Source: CAXXHQ01 sp963665265
Lineage (GTDB): Bacteria > Planctomycetota > Planctomycetia > Pirellulales > Thermoguttaceae
Length of the DNA stretch: 64,000 nucleotides
Assembly: GCA_963665265.2 (NCBI GenBank)
Contig: CAXXHQ010000001.1
Span: 992,001-1,056,000 of the forward strand
Reading direction: 5' to 3'
A program made the position numbers and the translations under genes. The first letter of the stretch is position 1, and every line of letters starts with the position of its first letter. The notes under the pieces were generated by a model. That model saw only the letters and a program-made list of their open reading frames with translations, made no database searches and had not been told where the DNA came from. This document shows, piece after piece, positions 59,960 to 64,000 of this stretch.

Positions 59960-62900
59960 TTACGCCGCGTGAAGATTGGCGAACACGGCGTCGGAGGCGG
60001 CCGAGTCACGGCGAACGCCTTCGCTGAGCGCGCCGCTCATCAGGTCGGAGAGCGAGGCGTCGAAGTCCGCGAGTCCGACCAAATGGCCCAACTCATGGGC
60101 GACGACCGTCTCCAAATCGACGCCGTTCAAGGCGGCCGACGTTACGGCCGTTAATTCGCCGTCGGCGTTCAGAACGTATTCTCCATTTTCGCCCGGCGTC
60201 ACGTCGACGAACCAACCGTAGCCTGCCGCGTTTACGTCGACCGAAATAACGCCGTCTTCCGCCCAACCCAACGTCGAGTCTTGTAAATCGGCGATGCGAA
60301 ATTCAGCAGCTTTCATCTTTGCTATGAGATCGGCCGAAAGACCGGCCTTTTCCCATTCGGCGATCGCCGCCGTGACGATCGGCGCGAGCGATTCCTTGGT
60401 CAGAGCGCTAGTCGTCGAAGCGGACGGAGCGGCCGCTTGCGCCGCCAAGATCGAGGCCGACGCGACCTTTGCCGTCAACGCTTGGCCCGACGAACTCGTC
60501 GTCGAAGCTGCGAGCGAAAGGGCTTCCCGCACCGCCGCGACCCAAGCGGTCGAGCCGACAGGTTGCGACGAAGCGACCAACATGCGAGTCGTAATGTATT
60601 CCGCCTTCAATGCGGTCTCGACGAAATTCTTGTTCGTCAACGCTTGACTAGCGCTAAGCGACAACGAGGCGAGGCTATTATTGCCGCCGTCCACGCAGGC
60701 CTTCGGTTGCGTTTCCGTAACCGTATACGTTCCGGCCGCGAGGTTGCTAAAGGTATACTTTCCGTCATCGCCGGTCGTCGTCGTTTTGCTCGCCGTTCCG
60801 CTCAACGTGACGGTCACGCCGGGCAAGCCCTCACCGGCGTCGCACTTGCCGTTCGCGTTAGCATCAACGTAAGCGTAGCCGGAAATGGATGCGGCGTTCG
60901 TCTCCGACGAAATGGCGAGGCTCGCCGAAGTGGCGGCGAGAGAGTAACCCACAGCCGTCGAACTAGCCGTAAAGTTCACCTTCGTCGTACCGGTCGTCGA
61001 ACTCGAAGCGGTGAATTTAATCGCGGCCAAGGTCGCCGTCGTCGTACCGGGCCAAGCGCCGTTGGCGTCTTCCCAGGAGATCAAAATATATTTATCGGTC
61101 GAAGAATCTCCGTCGAGATTGTCCGTGTCGTCCATCGGATCGGAGGCGCTGAAAAATCCGGTCGAAAGCTTCGAGGTAATTTCACTGAACGTCAAGAGGC
61201 TGGAATTGTAATGAATGCGAAGTCCCAGGCCGGTCAACGTCGCGTCGCTCGTACTCGTCGAGTAGTTGACGGTCAACGTCACGGCCGAACCGGGCGTCGT
61301 CGTCGAACTGCCGAACGTGCCGGTGATGATCTGCGTATCCGTCGTCGCGGTAGCGTCGGCGGTAGCCGTTTCATCGGCGGCGACCTCGGTAACGGCTGCG
61401 GCGGCGGATTCGACCGCAGCATCAGCGGCGACTTCCGTGACGGCGGCCGCCGTCGAGGTCGTTAAATAGCTTTCGATGTACGAGATGATCGCGGCGGAGC
61501 CGGTCCGCGTTGCGGCGGGGGAGATCGCAACGACGTCGGTCACGAGAGAATCGCCCGTCTTGCCGAGCAGATAGCGGCGAATCAACAATCCGTCGGTCAA
61601 AGCGTCCACTTTCCCGTTGCCGTCCACGTCGAGCATCGTCTGCGCGACGGTCGAACTGAGCCAAGTAACGAGGTTGGCGGCGTCAACCCCTGAATAGCCG
61701 TCGATTAAGTCGTCGCCGCGGAATCCGAACATGTAGCGGAGCGCCAACACGCCATCCTTCGCGTCGGTGACTGCGCCGTCGCCGTCAATATCCAAACTGA
61801 CGGGCACGATCGAGACGGCGATCGGCGTGGAGGCGAACTTGTAACCTACAGCCGTGGAGACGGAGACGAATTTAATCGCCGTCGTCGAGGCGCTCGTTAC
61901 GCCGGCGGCCGCGGTAAAAGTCAACGAACCGAGGACGGTCGGAAGCGTGACGCCGGGCCAAGCGCCGTTCGTATCCGACCAACTAACGAGGATGTATTTG
62001 TCTGTCGTCGAATCGCCGTCCAAATTGTCCGAATCCGCCACGGCTTCCGCTTGATGAAATATATTGGACGCGGCGCCCGTAAAAGCGACCGAAGATAACA
62101 AGCTCGAATTGTAGTAAATGCGGAAGCCCAAGCCGGTCAACGTCGAATCGCTGTTGGAAACGCTATAATTCAATCCGACGCTGACGCTTTGATTCGGGCG
62201 AATTTGAACCGTCGCCGACAAGGGCGTGACGATTTGCGTAGGCTCATTATCGACGGTGAAAGCGCCGCTAGTCGCGGCGGTTCCGGAGCCGGCGTCGCTC
62301 GGCTTAACTCGCACGAGAACCGATTGACTCGTTCCCGTCAAATCAGAGGCGCTCGCCCAAACAAACGTGTGCGACGTACCTGCGGCGGAGGCCGTCAGGC
62401 TGCTGATTCCGTCTCCTCCCGTTCCGGCCGTCGCCGTCAACCAAGTCGCGCCGCCATCCTTACTATATTCAACGACGATTGAGCAGGCCGAGCCGTCCGG
62501 ATCGGTCAGAACGTAAGAGATTGAAACGTCACCGCGTTGAGTCGAACTCGGAGTCGTAATCGAAGCGGTCGGCGTCGTATTGGCGACTGTCGCCGTCGCC
62601 GTGGCGGCAGTCCCGGAAAGCGTGCCGTCGCTCGGCGTAACGGTGACGACAATGACGTCGCCGGCCGACCCGTTGCCGCTTGTGCTCAAGTCGAGCGTGT
62701 CTGTCGTCGCGCTTGTATTCGACGTCGTGCGTACGACGACGCCGTTCACAGTCCAAACGTAGGTCAGCGTCACAGTATCGCTGTTCCCGTCGGAAGCCGT
62801 CGCCGTCGCCGTGAGGGTATCGTTCGTTTTCGGCGAAGTTGAACTGAGCGCCACTGTCACGGTCGGAGCGACGTTCGCGCCGTTCAACTGGCCGACGATA

Positions 62901-64000
62901 GCGCTCCCCGAAGCCGCCGATACCGCCGCAGCGTACAAATTGTATCCGTTTAAATCGAGGGTCGAGCCGGCGGCGCGAACAAGCGTGCCCGCCACATAAC
63001 CGGCTTCTTTATCCTCGTCTAACGATTCGTTGTTCGCATTATCGACGAGTTTGACGTAGGTGTTCGCACCGATTTTCAGAGTTCCGTAGGCGAAAGTCGA
63101 GGCGTAGCCCGCCGTCGTGTTGCCGTTATCCATCTCCGTCACTTCCAGAGTTTGCGGAGCCGAACTGGTTCCGGCCCCGTCCAGAATGAACGTGCCCAAA
63201 AGCGAGAAATCGGCAAGATTGGTCGTTCCGCCGAGGAAAGAGCCGCGAACGTGAGCGGTCGCCGTCGCAGGCAACTTCAAATAGCTGTTCCCGTCAAATC
63301 GAGCGGTCGTTACGGCGAAATCAATCACCCCCGCGTCGGAGAGAACGATCGAGGCGTTATCGGAATTAGTCAACGTCGCGCCGTCAATCGTCAACGTCGC
63401 GCCGTCGGCGACGGTCATTGAGCCGGAGCCTTTATTGACGACGGTTTTCGCCGCGTAGGAATCGCCGGCGTTGATCGCCAAATCATATCCGTTGACTGCG
63501 ACGGTTCCGGAGTTTACGACGTTTCCGTTTAGGGCTGACGCCGCGTCGTCGCCGGAATACAATCCCGTCGCCGAAACAATCTTTCCGCCGGCTTCGTTAG
63601 TCAACGTCCCGCCGACGGTCAACGAGGCGCCCGCGCACGAATCGTACAAACCGATCGTGCCGTCGTTCGTAACATTGCCGGTGACCGTCAACGAAAACGT
63701 CGTGCTGCTCGGCGGCGCGGCGTCGGCATATTGTAACGTATACGGAAGCGAGTCGATTCCCATGTTCAAAGCGCCGCCGGAACTCACCGTAACGTCGCCG
63801 GCGATCGAACTCCCTTCCCCGGCGTAAAGCGAGCCGCCGATCGTCACGTTCGCCGTGAGAACGCTGTTCATCAATGCAAGCGTATGTCCGGCGCCGATCG
63901 TCATCGAACCGGCGCTAGTGCTCGGCGCGTTCGAGATCGCTACCGAAGAATCGACAAGCGCGATCACAACGTCGGTCGTCGGCAAAGTCCAACTAGTGAG
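59960..64000 (-). CDS. Giant exoprotein, 5'-truncated by window edge: cohesin-like, dockerin, SdrD-B and metzincin-like domains
   Basis: 1346 residues in the window, and the frame is still open at base 64000. From the edge: autotransporter-type parallel-beta repeats (about 1-370); PKD/cadherin-like domains (about 375-580); cohesin-like module 1 (about 583-733, SVGLNYSVSNSDSTLTGLGFRIYYNSSLLS); dockerin-like LDIDGDGAVTDAKDGVLALRY and LDVDGNGKVDALTDGLLIRRY (about 735-830); cohesin-like module 2 (about 885-1033); SdrD-B/Cna-B domain (about 1037-1103, SGYAYVDANANGKCDAGEGLPGV). The C-terminal domain has VDVNAAGYGWFVDVTP and the metzincin motif HELGHLVGLAD (60095 downwards) with a Met-turn-like SDLMS. 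Zinc protease activity is plausible but unproven. Confidence 0.85.
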   Translation of the reverse strand, partial: LTSWTLPTTDVVIALVDSSVAISNAPSTSAGSMTIGAGHTLALMNSVLTANVTIGGSLYAGEGSSIAGDVTVSSGGALNMGIDSLPYTLQYADAAPPSSTTFSLTVTGNVTNDGTIGLYDSCAGASLTVGGTLTNEAGGKIVSATGLYSGDDAASALNGNVVNSGTVAVNGYDLAINAGDSYAAKTVVNKGSGSMTVADGATLTIDGATLTNSDNASIVLSDAGVIDFAVTTARFDGNSYLKLPATATAHVRGSFLGGTTNLADFSLLGTFILDGAGTSSAPQTLEVTEMDNGNTTAGYASTFAYGTLKIGANTYVKLVDNANNESLDEDKEAGYVAGTLVRAAGSTLDLNGYNLYAAAVSAASGSAIVGQLNGANVAPTVTVALSSTSPKTNDTLTATATASDGNSDTVTLTYVWTVNGVVVRTTSNTSATTDTLDLSTSGNGSAGDVIVVTVTPSDGTLSGTAATATATVANTTPTASITTPSSTQRGDVSISYVLTDPDGSACSIVVEYSKDGGATWLTATAGTGGDGISSLTASAAGTSHTFVWASASDLTGTSQSVLVRVKPSDAGSGTAATSGAFTVDNEPTQIVTPLSATVQIRPNQSVSVGLNYSVSNSDSTLTGLGFRIYYNSSLLSSVAFTGAASNIFHQAEAVADSDNLDGDSTTDKYILVSWSDTNGAWPGVTLPTVLGSLTFTAAAGVTSASTTAIKFVSVSTAVGYKFASTPIAVSIVPVSLDIDGDGAVTDAKDGVLALRYMFGFRGDDLIDGYSGVDAANLVTWLSSTVAQTMLDVDGNGKVDALTDGLLIRRYLLGKTGDSLVTDVVAISPAATRTGSAAIISYIESYLTTSTAAAVTEVAADAAVESAAAAVTEVAADETATADATATTDTQIITGTFGSSTTTPGSAVTLTVNYSTSTSDATLTGLGLRIHYNSSLLTFSEITSKLSTGFFSASDPMDDTDNLDGDSSTDKYILISWEDANGAWPGTTTATLAAIKFTASSSTTGTTKVNFTASSTAVGYSLAATSASLAISSETNAASISGYAYVDANANGKCDAGEGLPGVTVTLSGTASKTTTTGDDGKYTFSNLAAGTYTVTETQPKACVDGGNNSLASLSLSASQALTNKNFVETALKAEYITTRMLVASSQPVGSTAWVAAVREALSLAASTTSSSGQALTAKVASASILAAQAAAPSASTTSALTKESLAPIVTAAIAEWEKAGLSADLIAKMKAAEFRIADLQDSTLGWAEDGVISVDVNAAGYGWFVDVTPGENGEYVLNADGELTAVTSAALNGVDLETVVAHELGHLVGLADFDASLSDLMSGALSEGVRRDSAASDAVFANLHAA

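Noticed and set aside
46687..64000. A classical cellulosome with a scaffoldin
   Set aside because: Cohesin-like and dockerin-like modules are present, but there is no carbohydrate-binding scaffoldin or row of many enzymes. Only the weaker assembly hypothesis is kept.
1..64000. CRISPR arrays, tRNA or rRNA genes, insertion sequences, prophage
   Set aside because: No evenly spaced direct repeats, cloverleaf-like sequences, conserved rRNA blocks, transposases or phage genes were recognised on either strand by eye.

Overview
The window is about 64 kb of chromosome from a planctomycete, most likely Pirellulales-like. Three things point there. Two giant exported proteins carry the planctomycete N-terminal sorting motif (RRLRFE.{2}E.RQML). 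There is a BBP7-type outer-membrane protein and a PEP-CTERM protein. Several loci are typical of the phylum: MoxR/DUF58/BatA/VWA, DUF4159-prenyltransferase proteins, a BlaI-BlaR1 pair, and a SecA of about 1230 residues. No rRNA, tRNA, CRISPR array, transposase or phage gene was recognised.

Layout. 0.1-8.2 kb holds housekeeping genes (hisH, a GT87-like glycosyltransferase, gap, priA), two small uncharacterised genes and a broken four-helix-bundle (S23-type) gene. 8.3-17.5 kb is a leftward MoxR - DUF58 - BatA-like - VWA/glutamine-amidotransferase-like locus, interrupted by two diverged paralogous membrane genes. 17.8-22.7 kb, divergent from it, encodes two tandem secreted DUF4159/prenyltransferase-like proteins. 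22.8-38.9 kb runs leftward: an MFS transporter, a membrane protein, metK, waaA, secA, a fused M56 sensor with its BlaI repressor, and the primary sigma factor. 39.7-46.5 kb mixes small genes: a zinc-ribbon membrane protein, a quinone oxidoreductase, two bacteriohemerythrins around a CapA-like phosphoesterase, DinB and MATE. 46.7-64.0 kb is an exoprotein region: a PEP-CTERM protein, a lamin-tail/LamG/CotH/dockerin giant, a family 11 rhamnogalacturonan lyase with the same C-terminal cassette, a BBP7 porin-like protein, and the 3' part of a giant with two cohesin-like modules, dockerins and a C-terminal metzincin-like domain.

The most unusual signal is not a gene. Twelve arrays of degenerate TAGGG/GTAGGG units sit directly on gene ends. 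At 3' ends the G-rich strand is the coding strand, and the array often supplies the TAG stop. At 5' ends the coding strand is C-rich, and the array fills the place of a ribosome binding site. Several genes are therefore bracketed by inverted arrays. Three further dispersed palindromic repeat families are present. Candidate promoters share a TTGCGG-17/18-TATAAT form, and the BlaI gene has two operator-like palindromes placed around a -35/-10 pair.

Start codons were reassessed. Several long open frames run upstream through repeats, so shorter starts (often TTG or GTG) are given for secA, waaA, blaI, the sigma factor and others. All family names come from reading motifs by eye; no database search was possible.
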